Shown: positions 24,261-35,800 of the stretch, piece after piece | How the letters are laid out: every line of letters starts with the position of its first letter | Numbering within the stretch: the stretch's first letter is position 1 | Assembly: GCA_015178975.1 (NCBI GenBank) | Contig: WHVD01000067.1 | Span: 186,001-250,000, forward strand | Length of the DNA stretch: 64,000 nucleotides | Source of the DNA: Hysterangium stoloniferum | Taxonomy: Eukaryota; Basidiomycota; Agaricomycetes; Hysterangiales; Hysterangiaceae | Reading direction: 5' to 3' | Made by a program: the position numbers and the translations under genes | Notes under the pieces: generated by a model | The model's input: the letters and a program-made list of their open reading frames with translations, nothing else | The model's database searches: none | What the model was told of the DNA's origin: nothing

Positions 24261-26677
24261 TTAGTCATTCTTCCGCCCGCCGTTCATTAGTCCTGTTCGC
24301 TCATCTTCTCCACTGGGTCGAACTGTACCCGAAGCCTTTCGATGCTCATCTTCAGCGTCGCTGTCTTGATCTCCGATCTCAAAGACGACCGAGTCTGCCC
24401 CGACTGGATCATGGTGAACGCCATGAGCGCGGCCAATATTGACTTCTTCATCAGACCCCTCCATCCGGCTTTGTAGCGCATCAAATTCATAATCTTCAGC
24501 GGCGTCGTTCTCATCTTGAGCCAACTCCTCTGACATAGCTAGCGTAAACATCAAGAAATAAATAAATTGAGGGAGAGAAAACTGTAAGAAAAAACCTATC
24601 TTCGGTTATGTTCAGTTGGCCGCCATAAATATGCAATTGACCAGAAGACGACCAAATAAAGCAAGACAAGAAATCCGTCCAAAAGCCACCAGCGCGTTCT
24701 CCAGGACTTAGCAGCATAATCTGAAGGCAAATCAGTGTCCACAGTAATTTAGAGTTGTGTGTCTAAATGCCCAAACCTTCGGCAAGACGGTTCGAGAATT
24801 GCAGGGAAGACACGACGAAGAATAAAAGGATGCATGTTGTCGTGCCTATTAAAATATAATAGAGCCGTTTGAACATCGACAGTTTATAATGTTGCTTTCG
24901 AGCATTGAGCTCGGCAATTGTGCCTGCAATGAAAATATTAAGAATCCGTGGGGAATGTGGATACCAGCTTACCATTGAGAGCATACATGATCCACATCAT
25001 AAATCCACTTAATGTTAACGCAAGCGGAATGACAAATAATAATAATATCAAAGCTGATGTCGATTCAAGTTGCAATTCGACAATACCAACTGCATAGAGG
25101 ACTAAAGAACGGGATAAGGTTTCGAATCTCAAACGCAAGATAAGACTAAGGCACTCCACCTCCAAATATAAAATGAGCTATTGTGAGGATACGGCAGCGA
25201 AGCATAGCTTTGCCAAGGGACTCCCGAACTACACTGAGTCCGAGAGAGACAATTAGAAGGAGAAAAAATGAAAGTGCGTTTCTTCCAGCATCCAGTATTG
25301 CAACTAGTGGCAGGTTAGGAAGGCGTCAAATTTTTACTTTACATGTACCGACCTACAAAGAGAAATGCCGTTGCTGCTTTGCCTGGGCCATGGGCATTCA
25401 GGTACCTATAGTAGGCTATACTCAATCAGCCGTATGTCATACGTCTATTTGAAGGCACATACCTAAACTTGCCAAATTTTCCATGACCAGAAAACCAACG
25501 AGCCCCGAGATATAAAACTTGATTTCCCATTACACAGCCGACCATATATAGAGCCATTATAACATACCTGGATGGGTAGAAGCTCGGTTTTGTGTCTGTA
25601 ACACATGCTAGCCCAGAATCCGCCCAAGCCGCAATAAATGACGAACATAACCAAGTAGAACTGTCAAGATGTGATGTGGTAATCAGCGAAACAAAAATAG
25701 ATTTGCGTCGCTTTAAGTCAATATTGCTCACATTGACTTTGGGGTAGTCAGAAGCGGGCAGCTTGCCCTTGAATGTATTTTGAAATAATATCGTCCCCTC
25801 ATACGCAGGATGAGGTTCGTTATTGGTTTGTCTTTGAGGAAGAGCATCAACTGTAAGAGGAACAATGGCTAGCGAACGAATACAACATTAAAAGAAACAT
25901 ATGGGTTCAAACAGAATTTATAGCCTACCTATGCAGTAATAGCCTGTTTTACGGACCTCATATTTTATAGGACTCACATACCAAAGTGTCGATGTAGGGC
26001 TAGAATTATCGTCCGAAGAATCTTGTCGTTGCAATATAGTTGATCTCCCTCTTTGACGGGCAACTCTCCAAGGGGTATCATATTCACTCGCTGGTGGAGT
26101 TGGATTGCCCTCAGGGTTAAACCAAAGTCCAGCATCATCATCTTGCTTCTCGGGAGTCATGGTGGAACTTTTACTCGCTAAAGTGCCATTGGGTCTAAGA
26201 CCAACGCGAGCACTCCAAAATGAGGTGTCGTTGAAGGATTTTTCCATCGGCAGATCAAATATAAAATGACCTAATAACGATGTGTCGCAAAGTCCATTGC
26301 TGAGAGCAGCACTAGTGCAGACATATGTTCTCTGACATGCTATATGAGAGGCAACTTAAACAAATTTGTGATAATTGCCCACAGGTATACTTTCATCTGT
26401 CTGAGAGGAAGCTTTCCCTAGATATGGAACGTCTTGCCACTCGTATATAACCATTGCTACCTGGCCTTCAGAATGTGCTTCAAAACTCACTGGAAACATC
26501 CCACGTTATTCCTCCAGGGAGGGTTTCAAATCAGTAAGAAGACAGACCATTGATATGAGCATTCTCCCCGCCCCACATTCCACTGCAAACTTGCCTTTCC
26601 CAATCCACATCTGATATCTGGACTTCGAATGCTGTGACTAAAGCCGTGAAGGCCAGCAAGGCAAGAGAACAGAGCAT
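24261..26677 (-). CDS. GOST/LUSTR-type seven-transmembrane protein (PTM1-like)
   Basis: The ATG at 26677 gives a signal peptide, MLCSLALLAFTALVTAFEV, then a luminal domain with QVCSGMWGGENAHI, YEWQDVPYLGKASSQTDES, the Cys-containing TYVCTSAAL and an Asn/Ser/Thr-rich region. Later exons encode several membrane helices and typical family stretches such as TIAELNARKQHYKLSMFKRL, DTTCILLFFVV-like helices and SSSGQLHIYGGQLNI. The cytosolic tail is acidic (MSEELAQDENDAAEDYEFDA) and ends GGRKND. The Lung_7-TM_R/GOST family includes yeast Ptm1 and human GPR107 and TMEM87, which act in Golgi and endosomal traffic. The gene shares a 151-bp divergent promoter with PEX11. About nine short exons were pieced together, so inner exon borders are approximate. 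Confidence 0.82.
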
Positions 26678-26828
26678 AAGTGTCCGTTAATAAATAAACG
26701 CTGGGTGACATAGCCGCCCACATTGTGTACAATTAGCATGTGAATTAGTCGACGGAATTGTGCACACACACCGTGGATTGTGCACTTTGTCTTTGGTCTT
26801 GATCACCATCGAATATTCAATCCTCACC
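26678..26828. promoter_or_regulatory. Compact divergent promoter of the GOST-type gene and PEX11
   Basis: Only 151 bp separate the two start codons. The spacer holds ATTGTGCAC twice (26757-26765 and 26777-26785, exactly 20 bp apart) and an inverted pair ATTGT-GT-ACAAT at 26722-26733. These related ATTGTG motifs, spaced by two helical turns, look like factor-binding sites. The factor is unknown. Confidence 0.5.
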
Positions 26829-27913
26829 ATGGCCTCCATAGCATCCCAGATCATTCTCCACCCTGTTGTTTCCCAATCGCTGAAGTTGTGGTCAACAACT
26901 ATAGGTCGTGATAAGGTGTGATGGGTATATATCCCTAGTTAGACCTCATACTAAGTGCATGCGAAAAGACCTACCGTGCTGTGCAATATTTTGCTAGGTT
27001 TTTATCATGGTATCTGCTCCGTCGCGGCTACGCCGTGGAGGGCGCGCGATGGAACAACCTCAAGTCTAGTCTCGCTAGTGGAAGAAAACGTCTGCTGCTG
27101 CGTTAGCTTAAGATGCTAAGAAGCATTGCTGACCTCGTGACATGCAGTGATGCGTCTCTTTAAGCCTCTAGAAAACCTTCAAGCTGCACTTCGTGCCATT
27201 CAAACATCAGTGACCGGCACAGAACAGATTACGAGCATTGCTCGTCAACTGTCGTATTTCGGATACCTCTTCTATGATATGCTGGTTTGGGTGAGTGATC
27301 CTTGAGAATCCAACTATTCAATCCTGCTCTATTTATTTGGCCGATTTTTTGTATCTAGACTCATTCTATCCGGTTCATAACCTTTACTCCTGATCGAGCT
27401 GTCAAAATCAATAAGATCTCTCTCCGTTTCTGGCTGTCAGGGATACTGTTCAGCCTTGTTAATGGTATTGTGAAGGTCAGTAATCGAGCAATTGTTTTGA
27501 CATTTTGTGACATTTTTGCAGGCTGGACGCCTTGCGAATGAAGTCAAGGCATTACGAAACCCTTCTGGTGAGAAGGCAATTCTCGACGACAGCGCGAGGC
27601 GCAGTCGCCTCAATACTCTTGCAACGTCAGTAAATAAGCTATTTGGCTTGACTGCGCAAGTGATTGACTAAAAACTATTTGATAGTCAACGTGCCGCCAC
27701 GCGCCATCAACTTGTCATCGATATGTTTGATGTCTGGTTGCCTGCCACTGCATTGGGGCTTGTTAACGTTAATGATGGGGCTGCGGGCATATTAGGGTAC
27801 GCAGTGCATCGTATCTAGGCTGTATCAGAGACGTGTGGACTGATACTGTTATCAGTTTTATATCTTCCGTTATGGCCTTAAGAGCTCAATGGGAAGCAGT
27901 TGCCAGTAAATGA
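26829..27913 (+). CDS. PEX11: Peroxisomal membrane protein PEX11
   Basis: The gene is broken into short exons, so no single long frame marks it. Reading across GT..AG introns from the ATG at 26829 gives MASIASQIILHPVVSQSLKL, then DKTYRAVQYFARFLSWYLLR and GARWNNLKSSLASGRK. A short exon is missed unless GRK is joined to LMRLFKPLENLQAAL. Then follow YFGYLFYDMLVWTHSIRF, ISLRFWLSGILFSLVNGIVK with AGRLANEVK, RHQLVIDMFDVWLPATALGL, and the end ISSVMALRAQWEAVASK with a stop at 27911-27913. The order of an amphipathic N-terminal helix region, a central hydrophobic part and a C-terminal membrane segment fits PEX11, which tubulates and divides peroxisomes. About seven exons are inferred. The C-terminal WEAVASK ending also fits fungal members. 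Confidence 0.9.
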
Positions 27914-28088
27914 CGCGGCTTATCGCTCGTAATTTTATCGTGAACGGAAATACTACAACAGAGTAGGGCAGCCTGGATAAAATTGAATTCATACATAACT
28001 ATTCTTCGCTCAATTTTTTTGTAAAAAGCTTTGACGTCACCATGATCGTCATATACTGATTTTCCTGTAATTGCCTGCCTTTGTTGAA

Positions 28089-28225
28089 CTGGGCAGCTGC
28101 AGCCTCCTGGCAGTGAAATTCACAGTATAAATGCTGTTCTTGAGAAAGAAACGCCCATGAGTTTAAAGCAACCTTTTAATTAGATAATTAACGAAGACAG
28201 CGCGGGGCAGGAGGCTGCTGCCCAG
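28089..28225. repeat. Imperfect inverted repeat with about 95-nt loop (MITE-like)
   Basis: The left arm begins CTGGGCAGCTGCAGCCTCC at 28089. The right arm, GGCAGGAGGCTGCTGCCCAG at 28206-28225, is its reverse complement apart from a 3-nt insertion and one mismatch. The whole unit is 137 bp and AT-rich inside. That size and shape fit a small MITE, but no clear target-site duplication is visible. It could instead form a hairpin in the 3' end of either convergent transcript. Confidence 0.5.
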
Positions 28226-28264
28226 AAACCGGGAGAGTGGACCATTTCCTCGTAAAATGCTCTC

Positions 28265-28286
28265 ATATATATATATATATATATAT
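28265..28286. repeat. (AT)11 microsatellite
   Basis: Eleven AT units occur in the spacer downstream of both PEX11 and SLA2, about 100 bp past the SLA2 stop codon. Confidence 0.9.
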
Positions 28287-28386
28287 TACACTCGTATATC
28301 AGACTGCCCTCTTAGAAATTTATCATGAGAAGGCGAAGAGAAGAAAGAATCGAAGAAATACGCTCAGAATTACCTGTACTTTTTTC

Positions 28387-31300
28387 TCAATCTGTCTCGT
28401 CAGTGTGGTATCCCGCACGCCTCATCTGGCCCAGTCGATGACGAGCAGCTCCAAGCTCCTTCTCCAACTTCAATATTTCCACCTGCTGTTCCATCTCCCG
28501 CACTTTGAATTCATGCACGCCCAGTGTACTGTAATCCAACTGTTCTGCGTCGATCTGTTTCGCGCTGATCTCTTTGACTTGTCGGACAAGGGCCTTGCAG
28601 GCCTCGGTGACAGCCTTCGCGGCGAGCTCGAGCCGATCTTGGGTTTTGGACATCAGTGAGGCCTTGACTCGTGATGCCGCAACGAGTTGGGCGGTGGCAG
28701 CGGCGACCTCGTTCGATGCGACGATGAGCTGTTCGAGGGTATGGGTGCCAGATAGCACACCATCCGCACTCTCAATGAGCAAGTTCGTAGCAAATGCGAC
28801 TGCCTTGGCTGCGGAAATCAAGCCCTCTGTCCATCGATTGTTCCGTTTATAAAATTGCTGGGTGGTACTTGTACCTTTTCCTTGAGCAACGATCTCTTGT
28901 TGAGATTCCGTAGCGGCTTGAATAAGGCGAGCTATAGCATTAGCGATGGCTAAAGCCGAAGCAAGGATGGTATCGTGGACTTGTACATCAATGGCGTTAA
29001 ATCGTGAAGTGTCACGTGGACGCGATATCATTTCTTTTAATCGTTGGGTTGCCGCTTCAATGGCACGTGCGGCACCGAGCATTTCCTGTTCGACTATATC
29101 ACCAATATCTCCGTTTGCCTTCGCCAAACCACCTGTCTTATTTTTGGGGACAAGCGCATCGACCACTTCGGACAACTTCGTCAAAGCGCCTCGGGCTTCA
29201 ACGTTATTACGTAATGCGATTTCACGACGTTGACTGATAGGAACGAGTTCGAGTTTGTAGGACTGGAGATTGAGGAAGAACCGTAACGTGACGTCACCAG
29301 CGCTTTTGGCGACAGCGACAAGCTTGTCAGAGGCATCGTCGTTGCTAGTAAGGCGCGTAATACCCTTAGCATTGATAAGGACGTCCGAGAGCACCTGTGC
29401 GAATTCGTTCGCGCTCTTGATCACCTCAACATGCTCACCGCCACGCTCCCCATTAATGTATAACGAGAACGTCATCGCGAACTCATTAGAGCTATTCATG
29501 GCCTTTTCGATCATGGACAACGTATATTCCGGGGTCGAGTTCAAGTTGCCAGCCTGTGTCGGCGACTCAAGCTCGTAGATAGCATCATCGACCTTCTGTA
29601 CGCAACTTTGCAGGATGGAGTCTAGGGAATAGTAAATAGAATAAATACAAGAACAAGTTATGAGATACGAGTGTAACTGACCGATAATTTCATTGAGTTT
29701 CTTGCGGTTGTCCAAGATTAATGTGTCGATTTGAGCATTGGTAGCCTGGTCAGTAAGCCCTTGAGTCTACAGAAAGAGGATTGAAAGTTAGAACGGTGTA
29801 TGTAAAGCCTTGTGTGAACATACCTGCTGTAGCTCAGAAATTTGTTGGATAGTACTATCCATACCCTCCTGCAAAATCTGGATTTCTTGATCCTTTTCTT
29901 CGCGCAGACGCTCTAAATCACCAGCAGAACTATCCAGCTTCGCAAGCAAGTCGTCAATCTGAATTTGTTTAGCCTATATAACAGAGTATCAGCGAGAGCT
30001 TCCGAATAACAACAGCGATCGCAACGTACGCGAAGCGAATCTTCCAGCTCATTCAGTTGACGGTTGTACTTGGCCATCATGGAAGACACCTGTTCGCTTT
30101 TGCCTCTGGATGCATCCTCAGCGCGCTCGTTCGCGAAGTCTAGCTCACGCCGCAACCGGTCGAGTTCATCTTTGTGGCTCTGAAAGGCCAGTGTAAGTAG
30201 ACTGCGGTATTCTTCGAACACATAAAGACCTACCGAACTCTGACGGTCTAGGTCGAACCTCGCCCTGTCTCGCTCCTTAAGCATACCCGCCAACTCTAAG
30301 TTTTTAGCCTTGACGTCACGCTCCATTCGCTCCATCTTATCGATAGCCTCGCTGGCCGAGTTCGCCTTAAGCTGCATCTGTTTATACTTGCTCAACATAT
30401 CGAGATGTTCCGTCCGGAGCTGGCTGTAGAGCTTTGCGAGTGCCTCATACTTGTTGCGCCACATGGTAACTTGGTCTTGCAGTTGTTTGATTAACTCATC
30501 TTTCGACATGAGCTGTGAGCCGACGTTGGCATTGATTGACCCAAGTTCATTTTCGAGACCTTTAACCCTCTACAACGCAGTCATATCGGAGTCAACGTTT
30601 ACAACCCTCGAAAGTAAAATTAACTCACTCGATCATACTGCTCCAGCAGTAGCTGATCCCGTTCATACTGTCCTTGCATGGCGAGGACTTGGCGCTGTAG
30701 TTCGTTTACTTGCGCAGCTGCTTGGTCATTCCATACCTGCATTTGTGTGGCCATCAATTGCTCTTGGGCCATACGCTCCCGTTCAGCCTGTTGCCGCTGT
30801 AACTCCTCATACTCCCGCTGTTGCGCTGTTTCCCTTTCTTGTCTGGCACGCTCGTCAGCCTCACGTTGCGCCACAAGTTGTGCTTGTTGAGCCTCATACT
30901 GCGCAAGGATGCGAGCCTGTTCTGATATCTCGGCGGCAGTTGGGGTAGGAGTAGGAGCGGTAGGAGGCGGGGACGTTACGCCAAGATTTTTATTCGGGCG
31001 AGCGGGCAGGTTCGGCGTGACGCCATCTTCATCGCTACTATCAAAGAGGTTGGGAGGTTCCTGTCCGAGTTTAGGAACATTAATGAGACCAGTGAGGTAT
31101 TTAAGGTTGGAACACTCGTAGTAGAACTTTCGTAGACTATGATGTTGGGCGGTATATCGTCCACGAAGAGGCTCCAAAGCATCCGCGGAGTCCGTCCCTA
31201 TTTAACACTTAAATATGAATCGGGAGGATGACCCTTATACTTACGACGATGCATGGCACGCAACATGCTGGTAATAAAACGATAAATATTCCAACTCTCC

Positions 31301-32211
31301 TTGACTAAGGGGACCAAGGCGGAAATGCGACACTCGTTTTGGGCGGAATGACCAAAACTAGCAAAAACGATGCGTTGGAAAGCTTCAATTTGATCTTGTA
31401 GCCCCATAAGGTCTGAGATAGTCTCATATCTAGAATGGGTGAGCGCGACAAAGTGACACTGGGGTGAGACTCACCCTTCATTCGGGTCATCAATACCTTT
31501 CAAACTGACATATTCTTTGTACTCGAAAAGGCCGTTGAATTCCGGACGATGACGGTGGAAGCGGAGCTTCGCGAGGATGAACGAGACATACGTACGGATC
31601 AGAGAACCGTAGCCTTGAGTGTGGCAATCATTATAATTGTACTTTGCGGTGATAATAGCGAACTCACCTTTCATGCTATCATGTCCAACTGTCCGCGCAC
31701 ATGTTTCCAACCATCCAGTCTGACCGTGTGCTTCTTTGATAGTCTAAACATCATTTTGCTTTCAGGGGACAAAGCAGAGTGATCGCCAATCTTACCACTG
31801 GATGCCCTTCCTGCAATAGCTTGTGCACAGTTATCAAAGCTTTGAAAGTTTGGATTTCATCTGACAATATTGGCTGAACTCGAAGACCCTGCCAGATAGA
31901 TATCGAAGAGTGATAATCCCATGTATAGACGATACACTCTGAACGTTGAATGTTTTGATCAAGCTTTGCTCTCTGTTACAATTAATGTGCTCACTTCGGA
32001 CATGTTTTTGCTTAGGCGCGGTTTCTTCTGGGCTTGTGGCTTTCTTTATGTTAATAGTCAATTCCTGCTCAGCTTTGTCTTTGTCCACTGGTCGTGTTGG
32101 CATATGGACCTCCTCGCCGTCGATATCATAGCGGTTCCGGGAAGAATACCTGGGAGAGGTTAAGGGAGGGCTATGAGTGAAACGACGCATGGAGATGGAA
32201 CGAACTTACAT
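28387..32211 (-). CDS. SLA2: SLA2/END4, clathrin-coat adaptor linking membrane to actin (HIP1R family)
   Basis: The N-terminus carries the ANTH phosphoinositide-binding motif KKATSPEETAPKQKH and a domain with SISIWQGLRVQPILSDEIQ, YGSLIRTYVSFILAKLRFH and FEYKEYVSLKGIDDPNEG. A Pro/Gln-rich segment and a long coiled coil follow (ARQERETAQQREYEELQRQQ; MWRNKYEALAKLYSQLR). The C-terminus is the I/LWEQ (THATCH) actin-binding domain (LIAAAKAVAFATNLL-like helices; ASRVKASLMSKTQDRLELAA), ending HRLGQMRRAGYHTDETD. The protein couples clathrin sites to actin during endocytosis. Minus strand: the best start is an ATG made by splicing. AT at 32211-32210 joins G at 32149 across a 60-nt intron and gives MYSSRNRYDIDGEEVHMPTR. 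The first unspliced ATG in frame downstream is at 32103 (MPTRPVDKDKAE). Some eight introns are present. Confidence 0.92.
32150..32209 (-). other. 60-nt intron that splits the SLA2 start codon
   Basis: On the minus strand, TTTCAT is followed by GTAAGT at 32209-32204, and the intron ends CTCTCCCAG at 32150 after a CTTAAC branch-like site. Joining gives AT+G TAT TCT, so the ATG exists only in the spliced mRNA. Unspliced RNA would read ATG TAA at this point. Confidence 0.55.
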
Positions 32212-32361
32212 GAAATATTAATGTATATAAACTGTGCGTGTGCTCTAAGGGAGGGAACGAGTAACTGCGGCTAAGTCCTCGGGAAAGGAGCTTAGTAAGC
32301 GGCATTCCGGCTTGCTCATCGACCAAATCAAGTCTTAAGAATGCGGGTGACATAGCTTCTG

Positions 32362-32809
32362 GTGTCTAGCTAGCTGCAAGTAAATTTTTGCTGATACATG
32401 CAAACTTAAAAATACGAGATTATTATGCTAAGGGTACGTATACGGGGTATGCAATAAGCTACAAAGTGTTGTATATGGAAACAGCGATGATACGGATAGA
32501 TCTATGAGTGGTGAAGTTCTATATTAGGTCCGCTCACGGCAAACAAACGCGTGAGCACGATGTCGGGCACTCCCTTCTGCCAAGTTATCGACTAGTAAAA
32601 CGGTAAGACTGCCCGTTATCCGGGGCCGACTGCTTTAATGGTCGCCTAGTGAAAGTGAGGGGTGGGGCTACGAATAATCAAATTAATATGATGGCACCAA
32701 CAGAATTTGGGATATAAGTTACCAGAAGTAGTTTTGATATATCCAGAGCGTCTACCCTGCTTGTCCAGAATGGTGACCAGGTCCCGGGTCAGTAGGTCCA
32801 GCTCCTGCA
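32362..32809 (-). repeat. Copy A of a 0.4-kb inverted duplication (helicase 3' end plus SLA2 upstream spacer)
   Basis: Read on the minus strand, this segment aligns with 44272-44649 on the plus strand. Shared blocks include CTACTGACCCGG, GTCACCATTCTGG, CATATTAATTTGATTATT, CACCCCTCACTTTCACTAGG, CACTTTGTAGCTTATTGC and GTCAGC/ATCAGC-AAATTT. This copy holds the last coding part of the helicase, its final intron, its stop and the spacer leading to SLA2. It is the intact, functional version and so the probable donor. Confidence 0.8.
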
Positions 32810-35800
32810 TCTCGATCGGGCTGAGAGCCTGACCTCGAGTATCAGCATCAACCTCTAATCCATACTCTTTCTCGGATTCGATCCCGCTGGCGCGAGGTGG
32901 TAAAGAACTTGATGTGTCCAAGCGATTCAAAGAAGGGCTTCGCCTTTGTCGACCGACCCTCTCTTCACGGCGCACCTTGCTTATCCCTTCGAATACTCGA
33001 AGCATACAAGCATCTAGTGCCTGCCTCAGCCGGTGCATATTCTCCAGGGAACTTGGATAGCCAATGACGGGGATCCAGCCGTCGCACTCCAACGCAGTAT
33101 TAGTGAGTGTTAATTGATTTGCTCCAAACAATAGATATGTCAGGATGTCTAGACGAGTGGTCCCCAACATAAACGTCTGTACACTTGTCGATCCGACTGT
33201 TATGTTTTGTCGCTTTTCTGTAAAGGCAAACAGCTGCCTTTCAGGGCTACTGTCTTCTTCAGGTATTCGATCCCATCTGAAACTATTAACGCTGGAAGGA
33301 TGGATGAGACAGTTCTATTTCGTAGTGAATTTTAGTAGAGCACGATCAGTAATACGACTTACCTTATCTCTGATGGTACGGAACAATTTATTTGAAATTT
33401 TTACAGCAAAGTTACGGTGAGACGCAAGCGCAATTAATGCAGATTGAAGGGAATCCGAGTTCGCATTAACATTCAATTGTACCGGTACATGTTCAGCATT
33501 GGACGCAATATGCTGTACTGTGCCGCCACTGGAAACATCGATCACCCCCGAAGTGTACAGTGAGCGAAGCAACTGTCCTTTCGTCTTCTCGATAAGGAGT
33601 AGAGTAGGTCGAGAGAGGAAATTATTCATACAGAAACGATTTGCGCCACTGAAATCGCCTTTGCCGAAAAAGTTGTACCACCCCTCATAAGCAGAAAGCA
33701 CTGCGAGGACATCAGATTTGAACTCGGGTGGCGACCATGAGCCCTTTACAGCAGCAGCCTCTCTTTTGAGAAGTGGCGGAGACAAAAAAGGCTCTCGGTT
33801 TTGAAGGATTGCTGCAAGCGTCAAAGCCTTGTCCAAACACTTGAAGAAACTGCCAAATAGTACCATGCGACCCAAATGCACATCAATTGGCAGTAGAAGA
33901 AGGACCTTTCCGAGGGGCGTCAAATGCTGATCTTTGTCTAAGGCACCTATATAGATTAGATCACTGATGGCAGCTTCGACCCGGGAGGATTCAGGCGGTT
34001 CAATGGTAGCAGCCAGAACTTCTTCAACAGCCATATTCGGAAAGTTCAGGGCTTTGACATGCATAACGACGTTGCTCAGATCAGAACGCTTCATCTCCAC
34101 AGTTTGATAGGGGTTCAGGGACGCTGCACGACGTCTACTCAAGATACCAAAATACTCTCCAGGCCTATGTCTTCCAGCTCGTCCAGCTCGCTGATTCAAA
34201 TTCGATGAACCAACCCAGGCAGAGACGAGGGCAGTCATGTGGCGATTGGGATCATAACGTGTTTCTTTGATTTTGGCAGTGTCGACCACATACACAACAT
34301 CCGGAATTGTAATTGATGTTTCGGCGATATTAGTAGCCAGAATGATGCGCCGAACTCCGGGTGCAGGGGGTTTGAAGATGACTTGCTGTTCCTGGACTGG
34401 AATGCTGGAATGTAGGAGATGTATGCTGTATGTCTCTGTATCGCGGAAGTTGACACCAAGCAATGGACGAGTCGAGTCCAGCAGAATACGTTGTACAGCC
34501 ATGATCTCCTCCCATCCGGGAAGGAAAACGAGGACATGACCCGATTGAGAGATGGAGAGAACATGTGCGATAGTAAGTCCAACTAGGGGGAAAGGAATTT
34601 CTAATTCGTCAATCGCATCGTTATTATCTTGATCTTGTGAATCTTGAGAGGGCGGTTTGAATTCTCGTGCTAGAAACTTGGCTACCGAGGGATCGGAGAA
34701 TACCCAACGGTTACCTAGAGCAGGGTCGGCCAATGTCGGGAGTGTATCATCAAGGAAGTGTTTTTCGACGGGGAAAGACCGACCTGGTACATCGATCACT
34801 GGTAGGGGGGTCTCGCCATCAGACACGAAGTATTCTTGAAAAAGTGTGGGGTCGATAGTGGCACTCATCAGAATAATCTTGATTGGTACATTACGAGCTC
34901 GACGATCAGCCAGAAGTCGCTTCAGAACGACTAGGAGCAGATCGGTATCTATGTCGCGCTCATGCACCTCATCCACCACGATGTGTGATACAGAATCTAA
35001 ATGCCTGGAGTCCCGTATCTCATTACCCGCACCCATAAAGTAACTCTGTAAACGTTTAAGAAAGATACCCGTGGTGCAGAATGTGATCGAGCCGTGGTCT
35101 TCAGGTAGCTTAGTCTCGAACCGGACTTGATATCCGACACTACCATGGAGGCCTACGGATTCGCCACGTTCTTGAGCGACACGCTGTGCGACACTGATGG
35201 CAGCAATACGCCGCGGCTGCGTACAAACGATGTTGCACTTAGAACCTTCGCCCGCTTCTATAGCACTATCGAGGATAAGCTGAGGTATTTGTGTCGTCTT
35301 GCCAGAACCGGTAGCGGCCATACAAATGGTAACTTCTTGCTGTGAAATTCTGTAGAGAACACTCTCAGCCTGCGTCATGACTGGAAGTGAACCCCTCTGT
35401 GCACGCATGGCGGCAAGAGCAGGATTATCCAGGTATCGGTTTCGCCTCATCAAAAGCTGCGCAGATTTTGTCTTGTGGAACATTGGAGACTGCTGGACAA
35501 AAGAACTGCGAACTGAGATAGAGAGTGGTCTTGCAGAGAGAACTTTAGGTGTGGAATCTCCATCGGGTGCGTTCCGATACAGATTGCTCGATTGGATATC
35601 CCGACAGAGTTCCCGTATATTACGATCCACAGTAGGGCTCATATCAAAACGTAATCGTGGCGCGAACCCCAGGTCTTCGCCTGTCTTTTCTGCTGCCAGA
35701 AAGGCTGACCATAGCTCTCCATCGCATGCAATAAGATATTTCACAGCATCCATGTATGCTGCGGTGCCAGCTACTTTTTTCGACATTGCGGATCCGATAC

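Larger units (their letters stand above)
27914..28386. other. Convergent spacer between PEX11 and SLA2
   Basis: This 473-bp stretch holds the 3' ends of both genes, an imperfect inverted repeat (28089-28225) and an (AT)11 tract (28265-28286). No gene is visible. Confidence 0.5.

Noticed and set aside
28387-32211. SLA2 as a talin or another I/LWEQ protein
   Set aside because: An N-terminal ANTH motif rather than a FERM domain, followed by a Gln-rich coiled coil, fixes it as SLA2/HIP1R.
32646-32722. Read-through C-terminus of the helicase (NLYPKFCWCHH...)
   Set aside because: The stretch starts with a GTAACT donor and ends with CGTAG, so it is an intron. Splicing gives an in-phase tail and a later stop at 32585.
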